From positions 52,595 to 116,594 of the forward strand of contig CAMDLT010000005.1 of NCBI GenBank assembly GCA_945901855.1: DNA of 64,000 bases. Direction: 5' to 3'. This document shows, in pieces, positions 31,879-40,105 of the stretch. The position numbers were made by a program, and so were the translations under genes. The stretch comes from Asaia bogorensis. GTDB taxonomy: Bacteria; Pseudomonadota; Alphaproteobacteria; CACIAM-22H2. A model generated the notes under the pieces. It ran no database searches. It was not told the origin of the DNA and saw only the letters and a list, made by a program, of their open reading frames with translations. Numbering within the stretch: the stretch's first letter is position 1; each line of letters starts with the position of its first letter.

Positions 31879-33529
31879 GCTGGTACAAAGCCTCTTGGAA
31901 GGGCGCCATGCCGACGCGCCGATAGGTATCGAGGAAACGTTCGCTGTCGGCGCTGAGCAGGCGCAAATACGTCTCGACCAAATTTTCGACCGCATCGACG
32001 ATTTTGTCGGCCGCAAAGCCGGGCCCGATTATCTCGCCGATGCTGCAATCCGCCCCTTCGGCGCCGCCCAGCGTGATCTGGTAGAATTCTTCGCCCTGCC
32101 GATCGACGCCCAAAATGCCGATATGGCCGACATGATGGTGGCCGCACGCGTTGATGCAGCCCGAGATCTTGAGCTTCAATTCGCCGATGCTGTTCTGCCG
32201 ATCCAGATCGGCAAAGCGCGTCGAGATTTGCTGCGCCACCGGGATCGAGCGCGCATTGGCAAGCGCGCAATAATCGAGACCGGGGCACGCGATGATGTCG
32301 GTGACGAGCCCGTCGTTGGGCGTGCCGAGCCCCGCTTTTTCGAGGGCCGCATGCACGGCCGGAAGATCGTCAAGGCGCACATGCGGCAACACCAGATTCT
32401 GCGCGTGGCTGACGCGCAGCTCGTCCAGGCTCCAGCGTTCGGCGATCGCGGCGACCGCATCCATCTGGTCGCTCGTCGCGTCGCCCGGCACGCCGCCGAT
32501 GGGTTTGAGCGACACGGTGACGATGGCGTAACCCGGCTGTTTGTGCGCCGACACGTTGCGCGCAACAAAGCGCCGCAGCGCCGGATTTGTCGCCGATGCG
32601 GTTTCCAGCGCGCCCGAAACCGCAGGCAAATCGTCGAACGCGGGTGCGGCAAAATAGGCCGCGATGCGCGCAAGTTCGTCCGCGCCCAATTCGGCCGAAC
32701 TTTGCGGGCGCGCGGCATATTCGGCTTCGATCGCGGCGACGATTTTCTCGACGCCCTTTTCGTGGACCAGGATTTTGATGCGCGCTTTGTATTTGTTGTC
32801 GCGCCGTCCTTCCAGGTTGTAGACCCGCAAGATCGCCGCGCAATAGCCGAGCAATTCGCGCTCGGGCAAAAAATCGCGCAGCTTCTTGGCGATCATGGGC
32901 GTGCGGCCCTGGCCGCCGCCGACATAGACCGCAAAGCCGATCCGGCCGTCCCTATCGCGCTTGGCTTCAAGGCCGATATCGTGGACTTGGATTGCCGCAC
33001 GGTCGGCGGCGGCGCCGATGACGGCAAGCTTGAATTTTCGCGGCAGAAACGTGAATTCGGGATGCAGGCTGGACCATTGGCGCAGCCATTCGGCATAGGG
33101 GCGCGGATCGACGGTTTCGTCGGCGGCAGCGCCCGCAAAATGGTCGGCCGTGACGTTGCGAATGCAATTGCCCGACGTCTGGATGGCGTGCATGCCCACT
33201 TCGGCAAGCTCCGCCAGAATGTCGGGAATGTCGGCAAGCCGCACCCAGTTGAACTGCAGATTCTGGCGCGTCGTGAAATGGCCGCTCGACCGGTCGTAGA
33301 CGCGCCCTATCTGCGCAAGCTTGCGCAGCTGGCGCCCCGACAGCACGCCGTACGGAATGGCGATCCGCAGCATGTAGGCGTGCAGCTGCAAATACACGCC
33401 GTTCATCAGCCGCAGGGGTTTGAATTGGTCTTCGGTCAGTTCGCCCGACAGGCGCCGCGCGACCTGGTCGCGAAATTCCGCGACGCGCGCGGTTACAAAA
33501 GCTTGGTCGAATTCGTCGTAGCGATACAT
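31871..33529 (-). CDS. cysI: Sulfite/nitrite reductase hemoprotein (assimilatory, siroheme-[4Fe-4S])
   Basis: The 552-residue enzyme reduces sulfite to sulfide by six electrons (or nitrite to ammonia) in the cytoplasm. Two ferredoxin-like half domains are visible (first: RQNLQFNWVRLADIPDIL; second: RVSHAQNLVLPHV). The siroheme/cluster ligands are C415-x5-C421 (CPGLDYC) and C458-x3-C462 (CINACGHH). Flanking DUF2849 and DUF934 genes and a siroheme enzyme point to sulfite rather than nitrite as the substrate. The ribosome site is weak. It follows DUF2849 by 15 bases on the same strand. Confidence 0.92.
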   Translation of the reverse strand: MYRYDEFDQAFVTARVAEFRDQVARRLSGELTEDQFKPLRLMNGVYLQLHAYMLRIAIPYGVLSGRQLRKLAQIGRVYDRSSGHFTTRQNLQFNWVRLADIPDILAELAEVGMHAIQTSGNCIRNVTADHFAGAAADETVDPRPYAEWLRQWSSLHPEFTFLPRKFKLAVIGAAADRAAIQVHDIGLEAKRDRDGRIGFAVYVGGGQGRTPMIAKKLRDFLPERELLGYCAAILRVYNLEGRRDNKYKARIKILVHEKGVEKIVAAIEAEYAARPQSSAELGADELARIAAYFAAPAFDDLPAVSGALETASATNPALRRFVARNVSAHKQPGYAIVTVSLKPIGGVPGDATSDQMDAVAAIAERWSLDELRVSHAQNLVLPHVRLDDLPAVHAALEKAGLGTPNDGLVTDIIACPGLDYCALANARSIPVAQQISTRFADLDRQNSIGELKLKISGCINACGHHHVGHIGILGVDRQGEEFYQITLGGAEGADCSIGEIIGPGFAADKIVDAVENLVETYLRLLSADSERFLDTYRRVGMAPFQEALYQHA

Positions 33530-33544
33530 GGATTTTCTCGTGGC

Positions 33545-33826
33545 TCAGATCGTGGGGCCGGTGGCGCGAATGCGCTCGCGCAGCAAAAGCGGCACGCGCG
33601 TGACGGGATCGAGCGCGATCAGCACGGGCTCGACGACAATGTTGGCCGCATGGTCGCCTTGGGCGCGTGCGAGCAGCGCCTTGCCGGCCTCGCCGCCCGC
33701 CGCCAGTTCGGCTTCGCTTACGTCGCTTGTCCAACTGCCGTCGGCACGCCGAAACACGGCCGCGCCGCCGCGCAAATCGTTTGCGGTTGCCGCGACCCAT
33801 TCGTGCGTTTGTTTGCGCGCTGCCAT
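33545..33826 (-). CDS. DUF2849 family protein
   Basis: The 93-residue product is a DUF2849 protein, a small family found immediately upstream of cysI in many Alphaproteobacteria. Its start, MAARKQTHEWVAATANDLRG, leads into GAAVFRRADGSW, and HAANIVVEPVLIALD and PLLLRERIRATGP match the family. Function is unknown; strict linkage to cysI implies a role in sulfite assimilation. I chose ATG 33826 because family homology starts there; the open frame upstream to 33982 lacks homology and runs through the AT-rich control region. Confidence 0.85.
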   Translation of the reverse strand: MAARKQTHEWVAATANDLRGGAAVFRRADGSWTSDVSEAELAAGGEAGKALLARAQGDHAANIVVEPVLIALDPVTRVPLLLRERIRATGPTI

Positions 33827-34016
33827 GTTCTCGAAACCCCGATGCCGGTGCCCTGCATCTACATGCGACGGCAGAGCGGGCGGGACAACGCAGTTAAACT
33901 TGGCCGCGCGTTTAGGATTATTGCGGGATCGGTGCGGGCAAGGTTTTGTCGGTCGTGCAGCGCATACCGAAATGCCCCGCATGGCGGCACGTCATCTGGC
34001 AGCGGAGATTTCGCGG

Positions 34017-34028
34017 ATTAAGCTTAAT
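34017..34028. promoter_or_regulatory. Perfect 12-bp palindrome ATTAAGCTTAAT
   Basis: ATTAAGCTTAAT is fully self-complementary and sits in the AT-rich part of the divergent spacer, about 190 bases upstream of the DUF2849-cysI operon start. It could be an operator or part of a promoter region for either direction. No known regulator motif is claimed. Confidence 0.4.
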
Positions 34029-34190
34029 TAACGTATATAAGTAAATTTTCTGTTCTTGAAAATTTCGCATTTTTAGGGTTTATTGCGCCCATCGCCGTTC
34101 GCGGCGTGCGCTGTTTGACAAGTGAATCGGAACGCCCCGAATTTTCGGTGCAAATCGATCCGTGTTTTGTTTGAAAACAACGGGTTGATA

Positions 34191-34204
34191 TGCAACGTGT
34201 TGCA
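34191..34204. promoter_or_regulatory. Dyad TGCAAC-GT-GTTGCA beside the 11-bp array
   Basis: Six-base arms TGCAAC and GTTGCA flank a two-base centre immediately before the tandem array, about 130 bases upstream of the SMP-30 start. The geometry resembles operators of LacI- or GntR-type regulators of sugar genes, which would suit a gluconolactonase-family target. Confidence 0.45.
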
Positions 34205-34207
34205 TGG

Positions 34208-34273
34208 ATGTTGCGTCTATGTCGCGCAGATGTCGCGTCTGTGTCGCATCCATGTCGCGCAGATGTCGCGCAT
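34208..34273 (+). repeat. Six consecutive 11-bp direct repeats (consensus ATGTCGCGCAG)
   Basis: Units ATGTTGCGTCT, ATGTCGCGCAG, ATGTCGCGTCT, GTGTCGCATCC, ATGTCGCGCAG and ATGTCGCGCAT follow one another without gaps. The core (A/G)TGT(C/T)GC is invariant in pattern. The period of 11 bases is about one helical turn, so all cores face the same side of the DNA. The array ends 59 bases before the SMP-30 gene start. Confidence 0.85.
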
Positions 34274-34332
34274 AAACTTGCGGTTTGCGCCACAATGCGC
34301 GCCATCCGAAAACGCCAGAGGGGTCCGCCTGC

Positions 34333-35211
34333 ATGAAGATCGAAACGCCCGCCGCCGAAATCCTGATCGACGTGCCGCTCAAGGTCGGCGAGGGGCCGTG
34401 CTGGGATCAATCGACCGGCACGCTGCTGTTCGTCGATATCCCGGCGCCGTGTCTCTATCGCTTCGATCCTGCGACAAAACGGCTCGAACGGCACGACATG
34501 CCGGCGGCCATCGGCAGCTTTGGGTTGTGCGGTGACGGGCGCGCCATCGTCGCCTTGCGCTCGGGGGTGCATCTCTACGACTTCGCCGCGCGCAAGTTCG
34601 AGTTCGTCGTCCATCCCGAACCCGACCGGCCGACCAACCGGCTCAACGACGGCAAGGTGGCGCCCGACGGGCGGTTTTGGGTCGGCAGCATGGACGACAG
34701 GCCCGACAAGGAACCGGTCGCGGCGCTCTACCGCATCGACGGCGACGGGCGCTCGACCCGCATGGTCGAGGGGCTCACGGTCTCCAACGGGCTTGCCTGG
34801 GGGCCGGGCGGAACGTCGATGTTCCATTCCGACAGCCGCCAGCGTTTCGTCAAACGCTACGACTACGATGCGGCGACCGGGGCCATCGCGAACGGCCACA
34901 CGATCCGCGTGCTGGAAGAAGCCGACGGGCGGCCCGACGGGGCGGCGTGCGATGCCGAGGGCTTCTACTGGAGTGCGGGCGTGTCGGCGGGCTGTCTCAA
35001 CCGCATTGCGCCCGACGGTCGTATAGACCGAAAAATTAAACTTCCCGTCGAAGCGCCGACGATGCCGTGTTTCGGCGGGCCGGACGGCAAGACGCTCTAC
35101 GTCACCTCGCTTGCCAGCGACCGGTCGGGCACGCCGCAGCCCGGCACGCTGATCTCGTTCCGCGTCGACGTGGCCGGGGCGCCGATCGGCCGGTTCGGCC
35201 GGTCGCGCTAA
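34333..35211 (+). CDS. SMP-30/gluconolactonase/LRE family protein
   Basis: The 292-residue cytoplasmic protein is a six-bladed beta-propeller of the SMP-30/gluconolactonase group, metal-dependent lactonases that open sugar lactones. Metal-ligand regions are recognisable: the early glutamate in VGEGPCWDQ near residue 20, NRLNDGKVAPDGRFWVGSM near residues 99-117 and VSNGLAWGPGG near residue 150, and PDGAACDAEGFYW further on. ATG 34333 has GAGGGGT upstream and lies just after the 11-bp array, which probably governs it. Exact lactone substrate is not predictable. The gene is monocistronic and convergent with the next gene (15-base gap). Confidence 0.9.
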   Translation: MKIETPAAEILIDVPLKVGEGPCWDQSTGTLLFVDIPAPCLYRFDPATKRLERHDMPAAIGSFGLCGDGRAIVALRSGVHLYDFAARKFEFVVHPEPDRPTNRLNDGKVAPDGRFWVGSMDDRPDKEPVAALYRIDGDGRSTRMVEGLTVSNGLAWGPGGTSMFHSDSRQRFVKRYDYDAATGAIANGHTIRVLEEADGRPDGAACDAEGFYWSAGVSAGCLNRIAPDGRIDRKIKLPVEAPTMPCFGGPDGKTLYVTSLASDRSGTPQPGTLISFRVDVAGAPIGRFGRSR

Positions 35212-35226
35212 ACGGCGGGGGCCGGC

Positions 35227-35862
35227 CTAGGCGTCGCGCCGCCACAGGCCGGGTTTGGGGTCGATGGGCAGCAGCAGCCGGTAAAGATCCTTGGCGTCGT
35301 CGGCGGCGTCCGTCGCGGACTTTTCGGGCAGCAGCAGGCCCGTCGACGTCTTGCCCTTGTTGGCGAAGAACTCGGCAACCTGTTTGTCCGAGGCGCCAAG
35401 GCTGCTTGCGTAGCGTTCGGTCGTGATCGACAGCGAGACCCGTTCGTACTGGATCGACAAATTTCCCTTGTCGTCCGCTTGCACCGACACGCGCTCGATT
35501 TCGACCGACAGGCTGAAGCGTTGGGCGGCAAGGCCGCCCTCGGGAATGTTCGGGATTTTATCGCCCTGCGCGGACAAATCCGCGTTGAGCCGGTTGGTCA
35601 GATCCTGCACGAGTTCGCCCAACCGCTCGACCGAGGCGCCCATTTTGGCCAGCAGCGTGATCGCTTGGGCAGCCGCTTGGTTGCTGGCGTCGCGCAGACG
35701 CTGGCCCTGGGCTTTCGCCTCGGCCTGGCCGCGATCGAGCCGGTCCAGCGCCTGTTGCAGCTTCGATGCGGCCGTGCCGAGCAGCGCCCCGGTATCGGCC
35801 CTTGCGGAGCCGCCAAGCGCACTGAAATTTTGGCCAAAGACGGCCTGGGTGCCAACGGTCAT
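35227..35862 (-). CDS. Hypothetical coiled-coil protein (211 aa)
   Basis: I do not recognise this gene. The 211-residue product starts at ATG 35862 (GCGGAG seven bases upstream). Residues about 30-95 are predicted helical coiled coil (KLQQALDRLDRGQAEAKAQ and onwards, Ala/Gln/Leu heptads). A strand-rich section follows (FSLSVEIERVSVQADDKG, then SIQYERVSLSITTERY). The C-terminal helix ends in LLLPIDPKPGLWRRDA. No signal peptide or membrane span is present. The look recalls flagellar or motility accessory proteins of Alphaproteobacteria, but this is only an impression. It is transcribed alone. Confidence 0.7.
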   Translation of the reverse strand: MTVGTQAVFGQNFSALGGSARADTGALLGTAASKLQQALDRLDRGQAEAKAQGQRLRDASNQAAAQAITLLAKMGASVERLGELVQDLTNRLNADLSAQGDKIPNIPEGGLAAQRFSLSVEIERVSVQADDKGNLSIQYERVSLSITTERYASSLGASDKQVAEFFANKGKTSTGLLLPEKSATDAADDAKDLYRLLLPIDPKPGLWRRDA

Positions 35863-35948
35863 CGCGGTTCTCCGCAATTTTTTGGATCGGCGTTTCTGGC
35901 CAATCCAAGGTGAAGTCTAAAATTTTATACAATATCGAGCCAATCGAG

Positions 35949-36932
35949 TCAACCCCATAGATCGGCGCAAGGTGGCATCACGATGCTGCCCTTGTAGACC
36001 AGTCCCGGTTCGCGGTCGCGTTTGAGCAGCAAGGGGCCGTCGATATCGGCCCAGTCGGCGCCCTGGGCCAACAGATGGGCGGGCGCCATCGACAGCGACG
36101 TGCCGACCATGCAGCCGACCATGACTTTGAAGCCGGCCTTGCGGGCGGCGGCGCGCAGGCGCAGCGCCTCGGTAAGCCCCCCGGTCTTGTCGAGCTTGAT
36201 GTTGATCGCTTGGTACTTGCCCTTGAGCCGGCTGAACGCGGGCGCCGCAAGGCAGGCTTCGTCGGCGCAAACGGGGACCGGGTGCGGCGCGCCCGCAAGC
36301 TCGCCGTCGCGATCGGCATGCAGCGGTTGCTCGATCAGATCGACGCCGAGCTTGGCAAGCGCGGGCGCGTAGCGCCGGTAGGCGTCGATGTCCCAGGCTT
36401 CGTTGGCATCGACGATCAGCCGGGACTTGGGTGCGGCGGCCCGCACGGCCGCCACGCGATCGAGATCGCCTTCGCCCGTGAGCTTGATCTTGAGCAGCGG
36501 GCGTTTGGCTGCGGCCTTGGCGGCGGTGGCCATGTTGGCGGGCGTATCGACCGACAGCGTAAACGCCGTCACGACCGGTTCGGGCGCCGACAGGCCCGCC
36601 AATTGCCACACCCGCATGCCGGCCATCTTGGCTTCGAGGTCCCACAGCGCGCAGTCGATCGCGTTGCGCGCGGCCCCCGGCGCCAGCGCCTTCGACAGTT
36701 GGTTGCGGCTGCCGCCGCCCTCGACCAGCGCGCGCATGGCGTAGATCGCGGACTGCGAAATCTCGATCGTTTCGCCGTAGCGCTGGTAGGGCACGCATTC
36801 GCCGACGCCGACGAAGCCGCGTTCGCGGATGCGCACCACCAGCACTTCCGCCTGCGTGCGGCTGCCGCGCGAGATGCGGAAGGTGCCGCGGATCGGCCAT
36901 ACCTCGCGCGCAACTTCCAGTTTTCGGGCCAT
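35949..36932 (-). CDS. dgcA: Enolase-superfamily epimerase, DgcA-like (N-acetyl-D-glutamate racemase / dipeptide epimerase)
   Basis: The 327-residue protein has the mandelate-racemase/muconate-lactonising fold. It shows catalytic KIKL (K-x-K) near residue 147, metal ligands in IVDANEAW, IEQPL and CADEA, and the second lysine in NIKLDKTGG. Proteins of this type were first called L-Ala-D/L-Glu epimerases. Those encoded with DgcN are described as racemising N-acetyl-D-glutamate to the L form in D-glutamate catabolism. Its ATG overlaps the stop of the DUF1611/DgcN gene by one base, so the two are coupled. The choice between dipeptide epimerase and DgcA rests on this linkage. Confidence 0.85.
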   Translation of the reverse strand: MARKLEVAREVWPIRGTFRISRGSRTQAEVLVVRIRERGFVGVGECVPYQRYGETIEISQSAIYAMRALVEGGGSRNQLSKALAPGAARNAIDCALWDLEAKMAGMRVWQLAGLSAPEPVVTAFTLSVDTPANMATAAKAAAKRPLLKIKLTGEGDLDRVAAVRAAAPKSRLIVDANEAWDIDAYRRYAPALAKLGVDLIEQPLHADRDGELAGAPHPVPVCADEACLAAPAFSRLKGKYQAINIKLDKTGGLTEALRLRAAARKAGFKVMVGCMVGTSLSMAPAHLLAQGADWADIDGPLLLKRDREPGLVYKGSIVMPPCADLWG

Positions 36933-37942
36933 CAGATTTTCGCCAGACGCTTGGCGAGGGCGGCGACGCCCGTGCGGCTGGGGTCGCACACGGGCAGGCC
37001 CAACCGGTCGGCCAACGCCTTCAAGGCGCGCTCGGCAGCCCTTGGCGCCAGCTTGGACGTATTGAGGCTGACGCCGACGCATTTGGCTTTGGGGTTGGTG
37101 AGCCTGGCATGCGCCACGTTGAGGGCGATGCAATCTTCGATCTTGGGTAGCTTGTAGTGCGGCAGGCCGCGCATATGGGCCCGTCCAGGCTCGTGGCACA
37201 TGACAAGCGCGTCGGGCTGGGCGCCGTGGATCAGCGCCAAGGTCACGCCCGCGTAGCTTGGATGGAACAGCGAACCTTGGCCTTCGATGACGTCCCAACG
37301 GTCGGCGGGGCCCGCGGGGGACAGGGTTTCGACCGCCCCCGCCACGAAGTCCGAGACGATGGCGTCGATCGACCAGCCCGCGCCTGCGATCAGAATGCCG
37401 GTCTGGCCGGTGGCGCGGAACGTCGCCTTCATGCCTTGCGCCCGCATTTCCTTTTCGAGAGCGAGCGATGTGTACATTTTGCCGATCGAGCAGTCGGTGC
37501 CGACGGTCAGCACGCGCTTGCCGGACCGCTTGGCGCCGGTCGCGATCGGGAAGTCGCGGGTCGGGTGGCGAACGTCGAACAGTTGGCGGCGGTGCTTCTT
37601 GGCTGCCGCGGCGATCTCGGGCACGTCCGACAGCCGGTTGTGCAGGCCGCTGGCAAGATCGAGCCCGGCGGCAAGCGCTTCGAGCAGCACCTTGGTCCAG
37701 GCGGGCGAGATCGTGCCGCCGCGATTGACGACGCCCACGATCATGGTCTTGGCGCCCTTCTTGGCGGCTTCTGCGGGCGCCATGTCGGGCACGCCCGCAT
37801 CGGCCTTGCAGCCCGGCAAGCGCTGCTGGCCAAGACAGTTCTCGATCCGCCATTGGGCAACGCCGATCGATGTTTTGGCGGCGAGCGCGTCGGGCGCTTC
37901 GCCCAGGAACAGCAGGTAGGGCGCTTTGATTTCCACGTGCAT
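36932..37942 (-). CDS. dgcN: DUF1611 family protein, DgcN-like D-glutamate N-acetyltransferase
   Basis: The 336-residue product belongs to DUF1611, a P-loop-containing family whose member DgcN acetylates D-glutamate as the first step of D-glutamate use. Visible are the P-loop-like GTDCSIGKMYTSLAL near residue 150, an N-terminal domain with GVVNRGGTISPAW, and VIEGQGSLFHPSYAGVTLAL. The C-terminal CVGVSLNTSKL is followed by GLPVCDPSRTGVAALA. I chose ATG 37942 because CGGAG precedes it. The downstream partner is dgcA. The assignment combines family recognition with the gene pair; activity toward D-Glu is inferred. Confidence 0.85.
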   Translation of the reverse strand: MHVEIKAPYLLFLGEAPDALAAKTSIGVAQWRIENCLGQQRLPGCKADAGVPDMAPAEAAKKGAKTMIVGVVNRGGTISPAWTKVLLEALAAGLDLASGLHNRLSDVPEIAAAAKKHRRQLFDVRHPTRDFPIATGAKRSGKRVLTVGTDCSIGKMYTSLALEKEMRAQGMKATFRATGQTGILIAGAGWSIDAIVSDFVAGAVETLSPAGPADRWDVIEGQGSLFHPSYAGVTLALIHGAQPDALVMCHEPGRAHMRGLPHYKLPKIEDCIALNVAHARLTNPKAKCVGVSLNTSKLAPRAAERALKALADRLGLPVCDPSRTGVAALAKRLAKI

Positions 37943-38027
37943 CGGACTCCGCGTGCGGGTTGCTTGCATCCCAAATGGAACAAGCTTTCCCTTGGTTTTG
38001 CAAGTGCCGCGCCGATAGAATGGAACC

Positions 38028-39485
38028 ATGGTTTACGACACGATCCTGTTCGGCGGAATGCTGGTCGACGGCACGGGGGCAGCGCCGGTGCGGGGCGACC
38101 TTGCCATTGCGGGCGAGCGCATTGCGGCCCTTGGCGATCTTGCGCAGGCGTCGGCTGGATCGCGCATCGACTGCACGGGGCTTGCGGTCGCGCCGGGTTT
38201 CGTCGATGCGCACACCCACGACGACGCGGCCCTGCTCGATTTTCCCGATCTGCCGATGAAGACGAGCCAGGGCGTTACCAGCGTGGTCGTCGGCAATTGC
38301 GGCACGTCGCTGGCGCCGGTCGATCTCGACCGCGAACCGCCGCCGCCGTTCGATCTGCTGGGCGGACGCGCGGCTTACCGGTTCAAGCGTTTCGGCGACT
38401 GGCGAAAAGCGCTTGCCGACGCGCCGGCCGCCGTCAATTCGATCGGGCTTGCGGGCCATTCGGCGTTGCGGCTCGGCACGATGGACCGTTTCGATCGCCC
38501 GGCTGACGCTGGCGAAGTTTTGGCAATGGCGAGGTTGCTCGACGGCGCGATGCAGGACGGCGCCGTCGGCCTGTCGTCCGGCCTGTTCTACGCCCCCGCG
38601 CGCATGGCGCCGACGCGCGAACTGGTCGAGCTTGCGCGCATCGCGAGCGCTGCGGGCGGGCTCTACGCCACGCATCTTCGCAACGAAGCCGACTATCTCG
38701 AAGATGCGGTCGACGAAGCCTTGGCGATCGGCATTGCGGCCGATCTGCCGGTCGTGCTGTCGCACCACAAGGCGGCGGGCAAGTCCGCCCATGGCAAGGT
38801 TGCAGCAACTTTGGCGCGCATTGACGCTGCGCGCAAGACCCAGCGCATCGCGCTCGACGTCTATCCGTATGTGGCGTCCTCGACGGTCCTCACCGACGAC
38901 CGCGTGCGCAATTCGGCCAAAGTGCTGATCAGCTGGTCGAAGCCGATCCCCGCGGCGCAAGGCCGGGATCTGGCCGAACTTGCCGCCGAACGCGGTCTTG
39001 GCATCGAGGCGATGTGCGCGGCGCTGCAGCCTGCAGGCGGAATCTTTTTCCTGATGGCCGAGGACGACGTGCGCCGCGTGCTGGCGTGGCCCGAGGCGAT
39101 GGTCGGCTCCGACGGCCTGCCGCACGACGCGCACCCCCACCCCCGGTTGTGGGGCACGTTTCCGCGCGTGCTCGGCCACTACGCGCGCGAGCTCAAGCTT
39201 TTTTCGCTCGAAGAGGCCGTGCGCAAGATGACGAGCTTGCCCGCCCGCCGCTTCGGCCTCAAGGATCGCGGCGTGCTGCGCCAGGGCGCGTTTGCGGATG
39301 TCGCCGTGTTCGATCCGGCGTCGGTGCTCGATCAAGCGAGCTTCGCCGCGCCCAAGCGCCCGGCAACGGGCATTGCGCGCGTCTATGTAAACGGGGATTG
39401 CGTGTGGCAGGCGGGTGCGCCCACCGGCAATCGACCCGGCAAGGCGCTCGCGCACGACCGCGAAGCGCTCGACTATTCGCGCTAG
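38028..39485 (+). CDS. N-acyl-D-amino-acid deacylase (D-aminoacylase, amidohydrolase superfamily)
   Basis: The 485-residue enzyme hydrolyses N-acyl-D-amino acids (or N-acyl-D-Glu/Asp) to free D-amino acids. The amidohydrolase metal site is clear: HTHDD after PGFVDA near residue 61, the metal-bridging cysteine in VGNCGTS near residue 94, THLRNEADY and LSHHKAAGK with the later histidines, and GSDGLPHDAHPHPR with the catalytic aspartate. The ATG is 85 bases from the divergent dgcN start. Three small overlaps and divergences tie this gene, dgcNA, lysE and lrp into one D-amino-acid island. Its stop overlaps that of lysE. Confidence 0.9.
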   Translation: MVYDTILFGGMLVDGTGAAPVRGDLAIAGERIAALGDLAQASAGSRIDCTGLAVAPGFVDAHTHDDAALLDFPDLPMKTSQGVTSVVVGNCGTSLAPVDLDREPPPPFDLLGGRAAYRFKRFGDWRKALADAPAAVNSIGLAGHSALRLGTMDRFDRPADAGEVLAMARLLDGAMQDGAVGLSSGLFYAPARMAPTRELVELARIASAAGGLYATHLRNEADYLEDAVDEALAIGIAADLPVVLSHHKAAGKSAHGKVAATLARIDAARKTQRIALDVYPYVASSTVLTDDRVRNSAKVLISWSKPIPAAQGRDLAELAAERGLGIEAMCAALQPAGGIFFLMAEDDVRRVLAWPEAMVGSDGLPHDAHPHPRLWGTFPRVLGHYARELKLFSLEEAVRKMTSLPARRFGLKDRGVLRQGAFADVAVFDPASVLDQASFAAPKRPATGIARVYVNGDCVWQAGAPTGNRPGKALAHDREALDYSR

Positions 39486-40105
39486 ACGAGGCCCAAAACA
39501 ATCCACAGCGCGAAGCCGACCATGAGGCCGGCGGCGGCTCGGTTGACGTTGGCGAGGGCGCGTTCGCTCAGCCGGTCGCGCATGGCCGCAACGATCGCCG
39601 ATAAAACGATCCACCAGCCAAGCGAGCCCAGCACCACGCCCGCCACCAGCCAGATGCCCGCTGCGATCGAATCGCCAGCATCGGCAAGACCGAGCCCCAA
39701 GAAAAGCGCCACGAAGGTGATGACAGTCGCGGGATTGGCAAGAGTGAGCAAAAACGTCGCGGCGAAGGTGCCCGCGAGCGTGCGCGCATCGATCGCCGCC
39801 GCGCGCGTGGCGGGTGCGGCGTTCCAACTCTTCCAGCCAAGCCACAGCAAGAACGCGGCGCCGCAAAGGCGAAACCACAAATTGCCGCCAAGCAGATCGC
39901 CCAGCACCGCTGCAAAGCCGAACGCGGCGAGCGCCGCATAGACGCCATCGGCAAGCGCGGTGCCAAGTCCGCCCGCCACGCCCGCAAAGAAGCCGTAGCC
40001 GAGCGTGCGCCGAATGCACAGAACGCCGATCGGCCCGATCGGCGCCGCGATCGACACGCCCAGGACCAGCCCCTTGACGAAGAATGCGGCATCGAACGCG
40101 CTCAC
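39482..40105 (-). CDS. LysE/RhtB-family amino acid exporter
   Basis: The 207-residue product has about six membrane spans and the family N-terminus VKGLVLGVSIAAPIGPIGVL (conserved PGP-like turn), then GGLGTALADGVYAALAAFG and ATFLLTLANPATVITFVALF. These permeases export amino acids when internal levels rise. I place the start at GTG 40105, which overlaps the stop of the Lrp gene in a GTGA and gives the usual family length; the longer frame to 40279 would lie inside the regulator. Co-transcription with an Lrp regulator is the normal control for LysE exporters. Confidence 0.87.
   Translation of the reverse strand: MSAFDAAFFVKGLVLGVSIAAPIGPIGVLCIRRTLGYGFFAGVAGGLGTALADGVYAALAAFGFAAVLGDLLGGNLWFRLCGAAFLLWLGWKSWNAAPATRAAAIDARTLAGTFAATFLLTLANPATVITFVALFLGLGLADAGDSIAAGIWLVAGVVLGSLGWWIVLSAIVAAMRDRLSERALANVNRAAAGLMVGFALWIVLGLV

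Larger units (their letters stand above)
33827..34332. other. 506-bp gene-free spacer with regulatory architecture
   Basis: Between the divergent DUF2849-cysI and SMP-30 genes lies a spacer that is GC-rich at its left end and AT-rich around 34015-34080. It holds a perfect palindrome, a second dyad, a GTTTT/AAAAC dyad near 34159-34173 and a six-unit 11-bp direct array; the main ones are listed separately. I see no convincing gene in it: the frames that cross it lack ribosome sites and read through the repeats. Confidence 0.7.

Noticed and set aside
33827..33982. N-terminal extension of the DUF2849 protein to an upstream start
   Set aside because: The added residues show no family similarity and run into the control region; ATG 33826 gives the normal length.
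34208..34273. Tandem array considered as a CRISPR
   Set aside because: Units are only 11 bp and directly adjacent, with no spacers and no cas genes nearby.
34122..34535. Plus-strand frame crossing the tandem array as a gene
   Set aside because: It reads through the 11-bp repeats, has no ribosome site and overlaps the well-supported SMP-30 gene in another frame.
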